Shown: positions 16,798 to 24,646 of the stretch, piece after piece | How the letters are laid out: every line of letters begins with the position of its first letter | Position numbering within the stretch: the stretch's first letter is position 1 | Assembly: GCA_964637445.1 (NCBI GenBank) | Contig: CAZWWS010000017.1 | Location: forward strand, 1 to 41,722 | Origin: M3 sp964637445 | Lineage (GTDB): Bacteria > Bacteroidota > Bacteroidia > Bacteroidales > Muribaculaceae | Reading direction: 5' to 3' | Length of the DNA: 41,722 nucleotides | The notes under the pieces: generated by a model | Databases searched by the model: none | Seen by the model: only the letters and a program-made list of their open reading frames with translations | Told to the model about the DNA's origin: nothing | Translations under genes and position numbers: made by a program

Positions 16798-17838
16798 TCA
16801 AAGTTCCACTAAGTCTGATATCACAATATTATTTGTTTCAAATGCGACAGTACCCCAAGAAAGTCCGACACCAAAACCACAACAGATAAATTTAGTATTG
16901 TGATTTTCTATTTTGTTTTTAAGTTGAGTTACTATAGTCAAAGGAATTGATGCAGAAGATGTATTACCAAAATGAGGCATACTATAAGGCACCTTTGCCG
17001 AATCCAATTTCAGTTTTTTTTCAATTGTTTTATTCATCTTCATATTTGCTTGATGAAAAACAAAATAATCAGCATCCAAATAGTCAAATTCGTATTGCTT
17101 GGCTAATTTTTTAATGGATTTAGGAGCTGTTGTGATACCGAACGCAAAGACATCCATTCCTTTCATCTTCGACGCAAAATTACTGGTCTGACGACCATTT
17201 TCATCCTCGAAAATTCCAAAAGAATCTTGCGACATTTGATTACGCGTACCTCCCAATGGTTTTATAATCGCGTCATATCCCGTGCCATCACTTCCCATAT
17301 CGAACTTATACGAACCTTCAAAATCGCCATATTCAAGAGCCGTTACAGTCCCGGCATGGCCAAAAAGTTGATCCGGTTTTGTTCGTGGGACGACTTGCCC
17401 ACGCGCATCACCGGCAAATAGCAATGCCTTCTTTATTGTGCCATGACTCATCAACGACATAATTGTATTCAAGCCATATACCCATCCGGAGCAACCAAGT
17501 GATATATCAAGTGTGAAACATTCTTTTCTCAGTCCAAGTTTACCGTGCAATACACATGAAGTTGCCGGCAATATGTAATCGGCAGTCTGAGAAACAAATA
17601 TTACCGCATCAATATCTTCTACACTCCAATGTAGGTCTTCAATCAATTGTCGAGCCGCTGCCTCACAATAGTCGGATGTGGTAAACTCATTAGAGTAGCG
17701 TTTCTCAATTACTCCTGTTGTCTCAATGAATGCCTCAGCATCGTACTTGTCTGTCGTCGAAATTGTTTTGTCGACATGTTTAGGAACACCGGCAGCAAAG
17801 CCGGCGATCCTAACATTTTTGATTTCAAAAAACGCCAT
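16798..17838 (-). CDS. 3-oxoacyl-ACP synthase III family protein (KASIII), first copy
   Basis: A 346-residue KASIII with a complete triad: C116 in DISLGCSGWVYGL, H262 in FVFHQANMKM and N292 in HFGNTSSAS. It is clearly related to the second KASIII of the operon but diverged throughout, so the two probably use different primers. Its ATG overlaps the ACP stop by one base (TAATG arrangement), which indicates translational coupling to the carrier protein. Proposed role: priming condensation on the dedicated ACP of this locus. Confidence 0.92.
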   Translation of the reverse strand: MAFFEIKNVRIAGFAAGVPKHVDKTISTTDKYDAEAFIETTGVIEKRYSNEFTTSDYCEAAARQLIEDLHWSVEDIDAVIFVSQTADYILPATSCVLHGKLGLRKECFTLDISLGCSGWVYGLNTIMSLMSHGTIKKALLFAGDARGQVVPRTKPDQLFGHAGTVTALEYGDFEGSYKFDMGSDGTGYDAIIKPLGGTRNQMSQDSFGIFEDENGRQTSNFASKMKGMDVFAFGITTAPKSIKKLAKQYEFDYLDADYFVFHQANMKMNKTIEKKLKLDSAKVPYSMPHFGNTSSASIPLTIVTQLKNKIENHNTKFICCGFGVGLSWGTVAFETNNIVISDLVEL

Positions 17839-18068
17839 TATTTTTTTGCTTTTACTGTATTATATAAGTCTTCAATAGTTGACGCTTTTGTAATGTCATC
17901 TCCTTTTAGAGTGATATCATATTCTTCGTCGACCATAGCGATAATCGACAAAGCTGTCAAAGATGACCATTCATCGAGTTCGTGAAATTTTGTTGTTGCA
18001 ACAAATTCTGATGCATCAGTCTCTTCGAATTGTTCTGCGAAATGTTCAATAAAATCGTTTAGTTCCAT
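17838..18068 (-). CDS. Acyl carrier protein, dedicated to the polysaccharide-type locus
   Basis: A 76-residue acidic helical protein with the ACP pattern. The phosphopantetheine-accepting serine is most likely S36 in DEWSSLTALSIIAMVDEEY, where the usual DSL reads SSL. The downstream helix and C-terminal TIEDLYNTVKAK fit the ACP fold. The variation from DSL and its location away from the fatty acid genes suggest a specialised carrier. It is followed with a 1-base overlap by KASIII. Upstream, 59 bases separate it from the NeuD-like gene and contain two interleaved inverted repeats. Confidence 0.88.
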   Translation of the reverse strand: MELNDFIEHFAEQFEETDASEFVATTKFHELDEWSSLTALSIIAMVDEEYDITLKGDDITKASTIEDLYNTVKAKK

Positions 18069-18080
18069 TGTTGTAGTATT

Positions 18081-18124
18081 GAATCCGAATTGTATTCTAA
18101 TGGTTGGATTCGTTATCCATTAGA
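18081..18124 (-). promoter_or_regulatory. Interleaved inverted repeats ahead of the ACP gene
   Basis: TCTAATGG (18096-18103) pairs with CCATTAGA (18117-18124), and GAATCC (18081-18086) pairs with GGATTC (18106-18111). The arms alternate, so the two hairpins would exclude each other or form a pseudoknot. They fill the only sizeable gap inside the operon, directly upstream of the ACP start. No U-run follows. RNA processing or translation control is possible; function is not shown. Confidence 0.4.
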
Positions 18125-18127
18125 TGT

Positions 18128-18772
18128 TTAATATTTAAATAATTTTGCAGGATTGCCTATATAAGTTGAGTTATCTTTAGGACGAGTCATCAATACTGCT
18201 CCGGCTGCTATTTTGGTATTGTTTCCAATGGTTAATCCTTGTAATACAATTGAACCTACTCCAAAATAATTACAATCACCTGTAGTAACCTCACCGGAAA
18301 TTCGGGTTGCCGGCATAAATTGATTATAATCACCTATCTTAACATCATGACCTAAAACTACCGAGCCATTCATGACATTAAAATCTCCAATATTGACATT
18401 GCACGTCACAGCACAATCTCCTTGTATAATATTACCTTTGCCGATATTAAACGTCTCCTTATCTGATATCCAAAAATCAGGACATATTATATTCGGATAG
18501 CTGATATTCTGATTTGATATTCGCGATACAATTTTCTTAACTGCCATAGGACTGCCAATAGCCATCACTATTGCCAAATCTGATGGATAGGCATTTACTG
18601 CGTCGATATTGCCCAAAACTGTACCAAAATGTGACACTTTAGAACCTACGGCTTCTCCATCATCGAAAAAACCAATTAAATTCCAAGTCGGATTTATCCT
18701 GTTAATAAGTTCAATCAAACAAGCCACTTCTCGTCCGAATCCACCGGCACCATATATTGCTAAATCATTCAT
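18128..18772 (-). CDS. Sugar O/N-acyltransferase, NeuD/PglD family
   Basis: The 214-residue product opens with the Rossmann-like sugar-nucleotide motif AIYGAGGFGREVACLI of the NeuD/PglD family. It then shows the hexapeptide-repeat left-handed beta helix (IGDFNVMNGSVVLGHDVKIG, then LTIGNNTKIAAGAVL). The likely catalytic histidine is in VVLGHDVKIG. Such enzymes acylate an amino or hydroxyl group of a nucleotide sugar in the cytoplasm. The ATG at 18772 is preferred; the frame extends to 18793, which would overlap the PglC-like gene. The dedicated ACP/KASIII/SDR set next door suggests that the donor may be a hydroxyacyl-ACP rather than acetyl-CoA. That part is inference. Confidence 0.9.
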   Translation of the reverse strand: MNDLAIYGAGGFGREVACLIELINRINPTWNLIGFFDDGEAVGSKVSHFGTVLGNIDAVNAYPSDLAIVMAIGSPMAVKKIVSRISNQNISYPNIICPDFWISDKETFNIGKGNIIQGDCAVTCNVNIGDFNVMNGSVVLGHDVKIGDYNQFMPATRISGEVTTGDCNYFGVGSIVLQGLTIGNNTKIAAGAVLMTRPKDNSTYIGNPAKLFKY

Positions 18773-18779
18773 ATTGTTA

Positions 18780-19388
18780 TTAGTTTTTCCCATTGAATGC
18801 TTCCATCGTTTTTGAGGTTGAAGAGGATATATCAGACCGATATATGACTTTACCTATAGTCATAACAATAATTTTTATGTCCAATCTAAACGAGATATGA
18901 TCAACATACCAAACATCTAAATCAAACTTTTCACTCCATGTTAAGGAATTACGACCATTGCATTGTGCCCATCCAGTTATACCAGGTTTAACTTCATGCC
19001 TACGCGATTGCTTCGAATTATAAAGTGGCAAATATTCAACCAGCAATGGACGAGGGCCAACAATACTCATGTCTCCCATCAATACATTGATTAGTTGGGG
19101 AAGTTCATCTATTGATGTAGACCTAATAAATTGACCTATTTTAGTTAAGCGTTGATCATCGGGTAATAAATATCCGTTTTTATCCCTTTCATCGGTCATT
19201 GTCTTAAATTTAAGGATATGGAATATTTTGCCGTTTCTTCCAGGACGCTGTTGTCGAAAAAATACTTGTTTTTTATTGGCAATAAATAAGAGCGCTATTG
19301 TAATAATAAGTATCGGACTTAGTAATACAATTGCTGCAAATGAAATTATAACATCAACAATGCGTTTTCCAGCGGTGCGATATTTCAC
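18780..19388 (-). CDS. PglC-like phosphoglycosyl transferase (bacterial sugar transferase)
   Basis: This monotopic membrane enzyme moves a phospho-sugar from a UDP-sugar to undecaprenyl phosphate, the first step of glycan assembly. The 202-residue product has an N-terminal reentrant hydrophobic helix (about 10-37, containing LLSPILIIT), then KIFHILKFKTM, the catalytic Asp-Glu dyad D94-E95 in STSIDELPQL, and MSIVGPRPLL and KPGITGWAQ. It is the short PglC form without the N-terminal domain of WbaP/WcaJ. The start is a GTG at 19388; two in-frame stop codons lie just upstream, so no longer form is possible. It is the first gene after a long structured leader. Confidence 0.93.
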   Translation of the reverse strand: MKYRTAGKRIVDVIISFAAIVLLSPILIITIALLFIANKKQVFFRQQRPGRNGKIFHILKFKTMTDERDKNGYLLPDDQRLTKIGQFIRSTSIDELPQLINVLMGDMSIVGPRPLLVEYLPLYNSKQSRRHEVKPGITGWAQCNGRNSLTWSEKFDLDVWYVDHISFRLDIKIIVMTIGKVIYRSDISSSTSKTMEAFNGKN

Positions 19389-19456
19389 GAGCCGTTATTA
19401 TTAAGGTCTTAGGCTCCTATCGACCGATTATTATATTCTTAATGATTATATTACAT

Positions 19457-19509
19457 AAAAAAGACATGGAGCCTATTCTTCGTCGCTCGCTCCGAGACTA
19501 TAGAGGCTC
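19457..19509 (-). terminator. Candidate conditional terminator at the end of the structured leader
   Basis: On the minus strand GAGCCT (19509-19504) can pair with AGGCTC (19474-19469). A nested GGAGC (19493-19489) can instead pair with GCTCC (19472-19468). The stem is followed by ATGTC and six Us (19462-19457). The 5' arm shares and abuts bases used in helix P1 of the leader, so leader folding and terminator folding would compete. The stems are short, so this remains a candidate. Confidence 0.4.
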
Positions 19510-19655
19510 TGGTATTGCCCATGCTTATCAGAACGAGCAACACTGAAGCCCCACGCCGTGCCATTTATCCTTTGAAATAGAATAAACACGCCTGAGACAT
19601 TCACTGTTGCCTTGGCTTTGATAAGCATTGAAATTTACCAGATTTCTATAGTCTC
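19494..19655 (-). ncRNA. Structured 5' leader RNA with long-range nested helices and a possible pseudoknot
   Basis: On the minus strand GAGACTATAGA (19655-19645) pairs perfectly with TCTATAGTCTC (19504-19494). After a small internal loop TCTGGTA (19642-19636) pairs with TACCAGA (19514-19508), giving an 18-bp closing helix P1. Inside, ATGCTTATCA (19628-19619) pairs perfectly with TGATAAGCAT (19530-19521) as P2. A hairpin P3 joins 19590-19580 to 19570-19557 (4 plus 7 pairs, one 3-base bulge). AAGCC (19618-19614) with GGCTT (19550-19546) and GCAACA (19610-19605) with TGTTGC (19542-19537) cross, as in a pseudoknot. It lies between a strong promoter and a polysaccharide-type operon. The 489-base gap 19389-19877 holds no convincing gene. 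Confidence 0.65.
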
Positions 19656-19743
19656 AAAGTCAAAACGTTAAAGTAAACGTCTTTATGTATGTAATCCCAC
19701 CCTCCCGATCTACATATTGCAGAAACGGCGCGAGTTGGTTTGG

Positions 19744-19774
19744 CAAAGATAAACAATATATTTTGAAAATCAAA
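19744..19774 (-). promoter_or_regulatory. Strong predicted promoter of the PglC-ACP-KASIII operon
   Basis: The minus strand carries TTTG (19774-19771), a 19-base spacer and TATCTTTG (19751-19744), a full match to the Bacteroidetes consensus. Expected initiation near 19737 creates an untranslated leader of about 350 bases before the GTG at 19388. Confidence 0.75.
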
Positions 19775-19814
19775 AGGTAGGTCATATACTATCCGCAAAA
19801 TTTCTTTCAAAAAC

Positions 19815-19850
19815 AAAAAAACGTCGAAACACATTAAGCATTTCGGCGTT
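19815..19850 (-). terminator. Intrinsic terminator after the porin / solute-binding operon
   Basis: Minus-strand arms AACGCCGAAA (19850-19841) and TTTCGACGTT (19829-19820) form nine pairs with one mismatch and an 11-base loop. They are followed by a T-run (TTTTTTTG). It lies about 27 bases after the stop at 19878. Confidence 0.75.
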
Positions 19851-19877
19851 AGTTATGTATTGGACAAATGTAATTCG

Positions 19878-20699
19878 CTATTTCATGTATCGCTGTTCAA
19901 GCTCCTTATATTCGGGTGTGGCCTGAACTCGCTCCAACCAACGATTCAGGCTATCGGCAAGTATTTTATTTTCTATACCTAATACCCACGATTGAAACTG
20001 TGTAAATGAAATGTCAGTGCTTATATCCATATCGGGGTAATCTTTTAATAGTTCTTTTGCTATACGTTCGTTGATTACAGCCTGTTTTATTTCGCCGGTG
20101 GCGGTTAAAATAAAAAGTTGTTCAGCTCCATAAGTCGATTCATATTTTGTGTAGATTGTATCACCAATTTCACGAGCAAGATTGGATACACGTGAGGCAA
20201 TAGGAGACCCTTCGATAACCCAAACCGTATCACCTGCGAGATCCAATTGTGACTTGACACGACACTCACCGGTCACAGAATCACGAAGCTGAACAAGCAC
20301 TTGACGATCAAGATATATAGGACGACTGAAAATATAGCTTTCTTTATTTTCCGCCGTCATAGGCAACTCGGCCGCAAGTATATCAAATCTACCATTTTCA
20401 AGACCGATCAATGCGTCTTTTAGAGTTACGACTGGATGATATTTTAGTTTTAAGCCAAACTTCGATGCCATTAAGCGCAGTAAATCGTAGTTAAAACCGC
20501 CCAAGGTATCTTCGTATGTGTAGATCGAGAGAGGAGCATACTCTATTGCAACATCCAACGTGTCGCCACCAGACGATATCTGTTGTTGTGGGATGGTTGT
20601 GTAACTACATTTTTTCAATGAATACATCAGACCTGCCACCAATAATAGCAGTAGGAAATATATCAACAATCTCGATCCATAATTCTTTTGTGCATCCAT
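19878..20699 (-). CDS. Membrane-anchored family 3 solute-binding protein (orphan)
   Basis: The 273-residue protein begins with a single transmembrane anchor (about residues 11-28, LLIYFLLLLLVAGLMYSL). No lipobox precedes the cysteine of KKCS. A complete periplasmic family 3 substrate-binding domain follows, recognisable from GGFNYDLLRLMASKFGLKL, DILAAELPMTAE and YIFSRPIY. Such domains usually bind amino acids or serve as the sensor part of MltF-type transglycosylases. Here there is no SLT domain and no ABC permease or ATPase nearby. It starts 2 bases after the porin stop, so the two are co-translated. A ligand-sensing partner of the porin is an inference. Confidence 0.85.
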   Translation of the reverse strand: MDAQKNYGSRLLIYFLLLLLVAGLMYSLKKCSYTTIPQQQISSGGDTLDVAIEYAPLSIYTYEDTLGGFNYDLLRLMASKFGLKLKYHPVVTLKDALIGLENGRFDILAAELPMTAENKESYIFSRPIYLDRQVLVQLRDSVTGECRVKSQLDLAGDTVWVIEGSPIASRVSNLAREIGDTIYTKYESTYGAEQLFILTATGEIKQAVINERIAKELLKDYPDMDISTDISFTQFQSWVLGIENKILADSLNRWLERVQATPEYKELEQRYMK

Positions 20700-20701
20700 A
20701 T

Positions 20702-22660
20702 TTAGTTGGCAAAGTCTACTGAAAGTCCGATTTGGAATCGACGTGGATTAAGAGGGTAGTGAGGCAATGAAAAATAGTTATCACCCGTCATGCCCTGATT
20801 GACATGAGTAAACATCACGTAGAATCGTGTTTTGCTCAACTTCATGTTGATATATGCATTCATAAACGGATAGTTGCCACATTCAACCTCTTGCTGGTTG
20901 TAAAATGACATAGTTGCCGGCTGATAAGCCACACTCTTATACTTAGAATAGTAATTACAATCTACTCCGAATTGCACATCTAATACTTTTGCGACCTTAA
21001 AAAGCAAGAAGAGATTAGAATATGCGACAAATTTAGGCAGAGGGACTACCGACTGTTCCGACGATGTCTGATATGTCAATTTATTGTTCCAATTCAGAAT
21101 ACCGACCTTGAAGTTTTGCTCTAATTGAGCATTAAATACCTGCACACTTCCACTATGTTGCACCGGCAAACAATCGCCATTGAAATAAACCAAATTTTGA
21201 GTATTTTCTACTCCTATATTCAATCGAGTATTGGTGTGAGGGATATTCAGTATGCCTCCAAAACGAAGTGTACGAGTTTTACCAAAATCATTATTCCAAA
21301 TGAAGTGATTGGAAACATAGTGATTCATCAGATATGGCACGGCTTCATTCTTGAATAAGCCATATCCGGATATAGTCATGGTATCCCCGAAAAGTTTTAA
21401 TCGAGTTGACAGATTTCCTTCTACTTTTATATCACCTGCCACATCTCCTACTACGCCAAATTCTGCCGTAGCATTATATGTCAGTATTGATCCTTGTTGC
21501 TTGGTAAGTTGTGCACCTATCCACAAAAGATTTTGATCCTCTTGTCCCGGAATTTTCGATGTGGGGTAGGGTGATAGACCATCCGGAAGTTCAAGCAAGC
21601 GATCAATAGTATCTGTAGTCTGTGTGTATCGACGTATTTCATGTGTTGCATAAGCCGCAAGTCCGGCTTTTGCATATTTATGGAAGCCTTCGAGAAGAGA
21701 CACTCCGATTGTATTGCGCAATGACCAATATTCAGTCTTATCATCTGTGCCGTCCGGATTCAAATATCTATGAGCCCAAAATTCTGCGTCCTCACTCGCA
21801 TTTGTGTTGCGAAACAAATGTTTGCCTCCTTTATAATCAAGAGTCCATATAAAACTTGACACCGGAATATATGTTCGATTGACCGCTGTGTCGTTCACAT
21901 ATTCCTCCTCATAGTACCCAACTTTATATCGATGATTCATATAGAACTGATGACCGACAATCTTGGAATGAGCCGCTGTGAGATTTGTAGGAATAGCCTT
22001 GGCATCAATAGATGTCTCACCCCCTTGAAGTTGAGCCGGATCTGTTATATATAAGTCATCGGTAATGCCCCCATTCTCTTTATTCAATAGATTGTAATGA
22101 TTGAAAAATGTTTGCAACTCATATCGATCGCCCATATATGACCCGGATAATCCCCAAATAAGATCCTTTGTGGCTTGATAGTTATAACTACCTTTTGAGT
22201 AGATATAATCCAGCAAAGCGCCAATCTGCAATCGTTTTCCTGAATTGCCTGAAAACACCGCGCTCAACCGATCTTGATTATTCTCGCGACTACCTCCGGT
22301 ATTATAACTCAATAGGGTCATTGGTATGCGAGTGTTGTAAAATCGCATAGTTTCAACTCTCGGAATCCATGCCGCGAGTGCATCTTGAAAAAAGAAATCA
22401 CTCATCGGTTTTCTATCAAAATATATCAGATTCATACCCTCAGCGCCAAGATTTCCGGTTGTGGCATATGCCGGTGATATAGCCGATGGAATTGACTTCT
22501 GATAATAATTATAGAGAGTTGTATCGATAGTCGATGGTTCGTGTAATCCCAAGGGAGGGAGTATTTTCCACGCATACGATGGGGCTATTACCGGCTCTTT
22601 AGCCGATATTCCTCCTGCAATGGCAATTATGGATGCTACTAAAATAATTATCTTTTTCAT
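20702..22660 (-). CDS. Putative outer-membrane porin (PF14121-like)
   Basis: The 652-residue protein has a signal peptide (MKKIIILVASIIAIAGGISA) and a body of alternating aromatic and polar beta strands ending in RRFQIGLSVDFAN, the usual outer-membrane barrel C-terminus. The conserved N-terminal part (TTGNLGAEGMNLIYFDRKP, then NTGGSRENNQDRLSAVFSGN) matches what I know of the Bacteroidetes 'putative porin' family. It is followed within 2 bases by the solute-binding protein. A -7-like TAACTTTG (22673-22666) lies so close to the ATG that initiation there would give almost no leader. Confidence 0.85.
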   Translation of the reverse strand: MKKIIILVASIIAIAGGISAKEPVIAPSYAWKILPPLGLHEPSTIDTTLYNYYQKSIPSAISPAYATTGNLGAEGMNLIYFDRKPMSDFFFQDALAAWIPRVETMRFYNTRIPMTLLSYNTGGSRENNQDRLSAVFSGNSGKRLQIGALLDYIYSKGSYNYQATKDLIWGLSGSYMGDRYELQTFFNHYNLLNKENGGITDDLYITDPAQLQGGETSIDAKAIPTNLTAAHSKIVGHQFYMNHRYKVGYYEEEYVNDTAVNRTYIPVSSFIWTLDYKGGKHLFRNTNASEDAEFWAHRYLNPDGTDDKTEYWSLRNTIGVSLLEGFHKYAKAGLAAYATHEIRRYTQTTDTIDRLLELPDGLSPYPTSKIPGQEDQNLLWIGAQLTKQQGSILTYNATAEFGVVGDVAGDIKVEGNLSTRLKLFGDTMTISGYGLFKNEAVPYLMNHYVSNHFIWNNDFGKTRTLRFGGILNIPHTNTRLNIGVENTQNLVYFNGDCLPVQHSGSVQVFNAQLEQNFKVGILNWNNKLTYQTSSEQSVVPLPKFVAYSNLFLLFKVAKVLDVQFGVDCNYYSKYKSVAYQPATMSFYNQQEVECGNYPFMNAYINMKLSKTRFYVMFTHVNQGMTGDNYFSLPHYPLNPRRFQIGLSVDFAN

Positions 22661-22792
22661 CGATGCAAAGTTAACTCAATCCTACGGAGTAAAAAAGAGT
22701 AGTTGTGCTTTTTTTACGTATAAAAAGAGACATGTGCTGTAATTGTTGATAAAATATCCATTCAAAATAGGGGACAAATGCCGAATTTATAC

Positions 22793-22800
22793 TACTTTTG
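22793..22800 (+). promoter_or_regulatory. Predicted -7 element of the GH13 gene
   Basis: TACTTTTG matches TAnnTTTG. Expected initiation near 22806 gives a leader of about 58 bases. No clear -33 box is seen. Confidence 0.45.
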
Positions 22801-22863
22801 TGATAGTTTTAACCATACAAGTCCATCTGACTTGAATGTAAATTATATAGTAGGTACATTATT

Positions 22864-24588
22864 ATGACAAACGAAAAGCCGATCATTTATCAACTTTTGC
22901 CACGTCTTTTTGCCAATTCGTGCGACCATTGTGTTCCTTATGGTACAATCGAGCAAAACGGATGCGGAAAAATGAACGATATTACATCGACAGTACTCAA
23001 TGGTATCAAAGAGTTGGGAGTTACCCATGTGTGGTACACGGGTATCATCGAACATGCGCATAAGACCAACTATTCTCGATATGGTATTCACTGCAACAAT
23101 CCGTACGTTGTAAAAGGAAATGCCGGATCGCCTTATGCAATCAAAGATTATTACGATGTAGACCCGGATATAGCAGTTGATGTCAACAAGCGAATTGAAG
23201 AGTTTGAAGAGTTGGTTGCGCGTACGCATGATGCTAACTTGAAGGTTATAATCGATTTCGTTCCAAACCATGTGGCTCGCCAATATTATTCAGATGCGAA
23301 GCCTGCAGGAATACGAGATCTCGGAGCTGATGACGACCGACAAAAATTCTATGACCGCTCCAATAATTTTTATTATATTCCATTACAATTATTCGCACCA
23401 CAAGTAGATTTAGGACAAGGAGATAGTGCCTACGTGGAGTTCCCGGCAAAGGCTTCTGGCAACGATTGTTTCACGGCATTCCCGGGACAATACGATTGGT
23501 ACGATACTATTAAGCTAAATTATGGCGTTGACTATGGCAATGGAGAGCGCAACTTCAACCCAATCCCCGACACTTGGTTTAAGATGCTCCATATTTTGCG
23601 ATATTGGGCGGCAAAAGGTGTCGATGGATTCCGTTGTGACATGGTGCACATGGTGCCACTCGAATTTTGGCAATGGGCCATTCCAAATGTAAAAGAAAAC
23701 TTCCCTCATGTGAAATTTATAGCAGAAATATACGACGTTGGGTTATATAGAGATTTTATAAAGTTGGGCGGATTTGATTATCTCTACGACAAAGTAAATC
23801 TGTACGACACTCTTCGCGGTATTCAGTGCTCTAATTTTTCCGCAGCAAGGATTACTAATTGTTGGCAGACAGTAGAAGGCATTGGCGGAAATATGCTCAA
23901 CTTCTTGGAAAACCATGATGAACAACGTTTTGGTTCCAAATTTTATGCCGGAGACCCGGGACTTGTAGTGCCATCGTTAATCGTTAGTTCGATGATTAGT
24001 ACCGGACCGATGATGATATACGCAGGACAAGAACTTGGAGAGCAGGCTACCGATGCCGAAGGATATAGCGGATACGATGGACGTACCACAATATTCGATT
24101 ATTGGAGCATTCCCACTGTTCGTCGTTGGCTTAATGGTGGAAAATGTAATGACGAGTTACTTTCAGGTAGAGAAATCTGGCTACGGAGTAAATACCGCAC
24201 CATATTAAATATATGCAACCAAGAAAAAGCTATTTCGCAAGGAAGATTCTTTGACTTGATGTATGTAAACTACTGCAATCCGACTCTCAATCCACACAAA
24301 CAATATGTATTCTTACGTAGCTATGGCAAAGAGACATTGCTTATTGCCATAAATTTTGATGCCAAACCATGCGATCTACGTATCAATGTTCCGCAACACG
24401 CATTCGATGTACTCGACATACCAACAGGTGATTGCGTAGCAACCGATTTGTTGACAATGGATTCAATGCGCAAAACTTTTAGTGCGGACGTCCCATTTAC
24501 CACTTATGTCGGACCTTATGATGCCGTGGTTTGGAAAATTAAGCATAAAAATGTTCTCCCTACAGATAAAAAATCTGCAAAGAAATAA
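22864..24588 (+). CDS. Cytoplasmic GH13 alpha-amylase-family glycosidase
   Basis: The 574-residue protein carries the four GH13 regions: VIIDFVPNHVAR, VDGFRCDMVHM with nucleophile D259, KFIAEIYDV with acid/base E288, and FLENHDEQR with D352. There is no signal peptide, so it acts inside the cell on alpha-glucans or maltooligosaccharides. The C-terminal beta domain is normal and followed by a lysine-rich tail. It is not in a Sus-type locus: the porin-like gene lies divergently upstream and prs downstream. Exact specificity (amylase, glucanotransferase or another GH13 activity) cannot be read from sequence. Confidence 0.93.
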   Translation: MTNEKPIIYQLLPRLFANSCDHCVPYGTIEQNGCGKMNDITSTVLNGIKELGVTHVWYTGIIEHAHKTNYSRYGIHCNNPYVVKGNAGSPYAIKDYYDVDPDIAVDVNKRIEEFEELVARTHDANLKVIIDFVPNHVARQYYSDAKPAGIRDLGADDDRQKFYDRSNNFYYIPLQLFAPQVDLGQGDSAYVEFPAKASGNDCFTAFPGQYDWYDTIKLNYGVDYGNGERNFNPIPDTWFKMLHILRYWAAKGVDGFRCDMVHMVPLEFWQWAIPNVKENFPHVKFIAEIYDVGLYRDFIKLGGFDYLYDKVNLYDTLRGIQCSNFSAARITNCWQTVEGIGGNMLNFLENHDEQRFGSKFYAGDPGLVVPSLIVSSMISTGPMMIYAGQELGEQATDAEGYSGYDGRTTIFDYWSIPTVRRWLNGGKCNDELLSGREIWLRSKYRTILNICNQEKAISQGRFFDLMYVNYCNPTLNPHKQYVFLRSYGKETLLIAINFDAKPCDLRINVPQHAFDVLDIPTGDCVATDLLTMDSMRKTFSADVPFTTYVGPYDAVVWKIKHKNVLPTDKKSAKK

Positions 24589-24609
24589 GTTTGGCTCTTA
24601 AAAAAGTAG

Positions 24610-24617
24610 TATTTTTG
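24610..24617 (+). promoter_or_regulatory. Predicted -7 element of prs
   Basis: TATTTTTG matches TAnnTTTG. A TTTG (24590-24593) lies 16 bases upstream, shorter than the usual 19. Expected leader is about 23 bases. Confidence 0.45.
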
Positions 24618-24646
24618 TAAAAAATTTCATCATATTATCTGAGTTT

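Noticed and set aside
19646..19834. 62-codon leftward open frame in the gap before the PglC-like gene
   Set aside because: It crosses the predicted promoter and the start of the structured leader, and the product resembles nothing. It is better explained as untranslated sequence.
22666..22673. TAACTTTG as the porin promoter
   Set aside because: It matches the -7 consensus, but initiation would fall on or next to the ATG and no -33 box is present. It is noted in the gene entry only.
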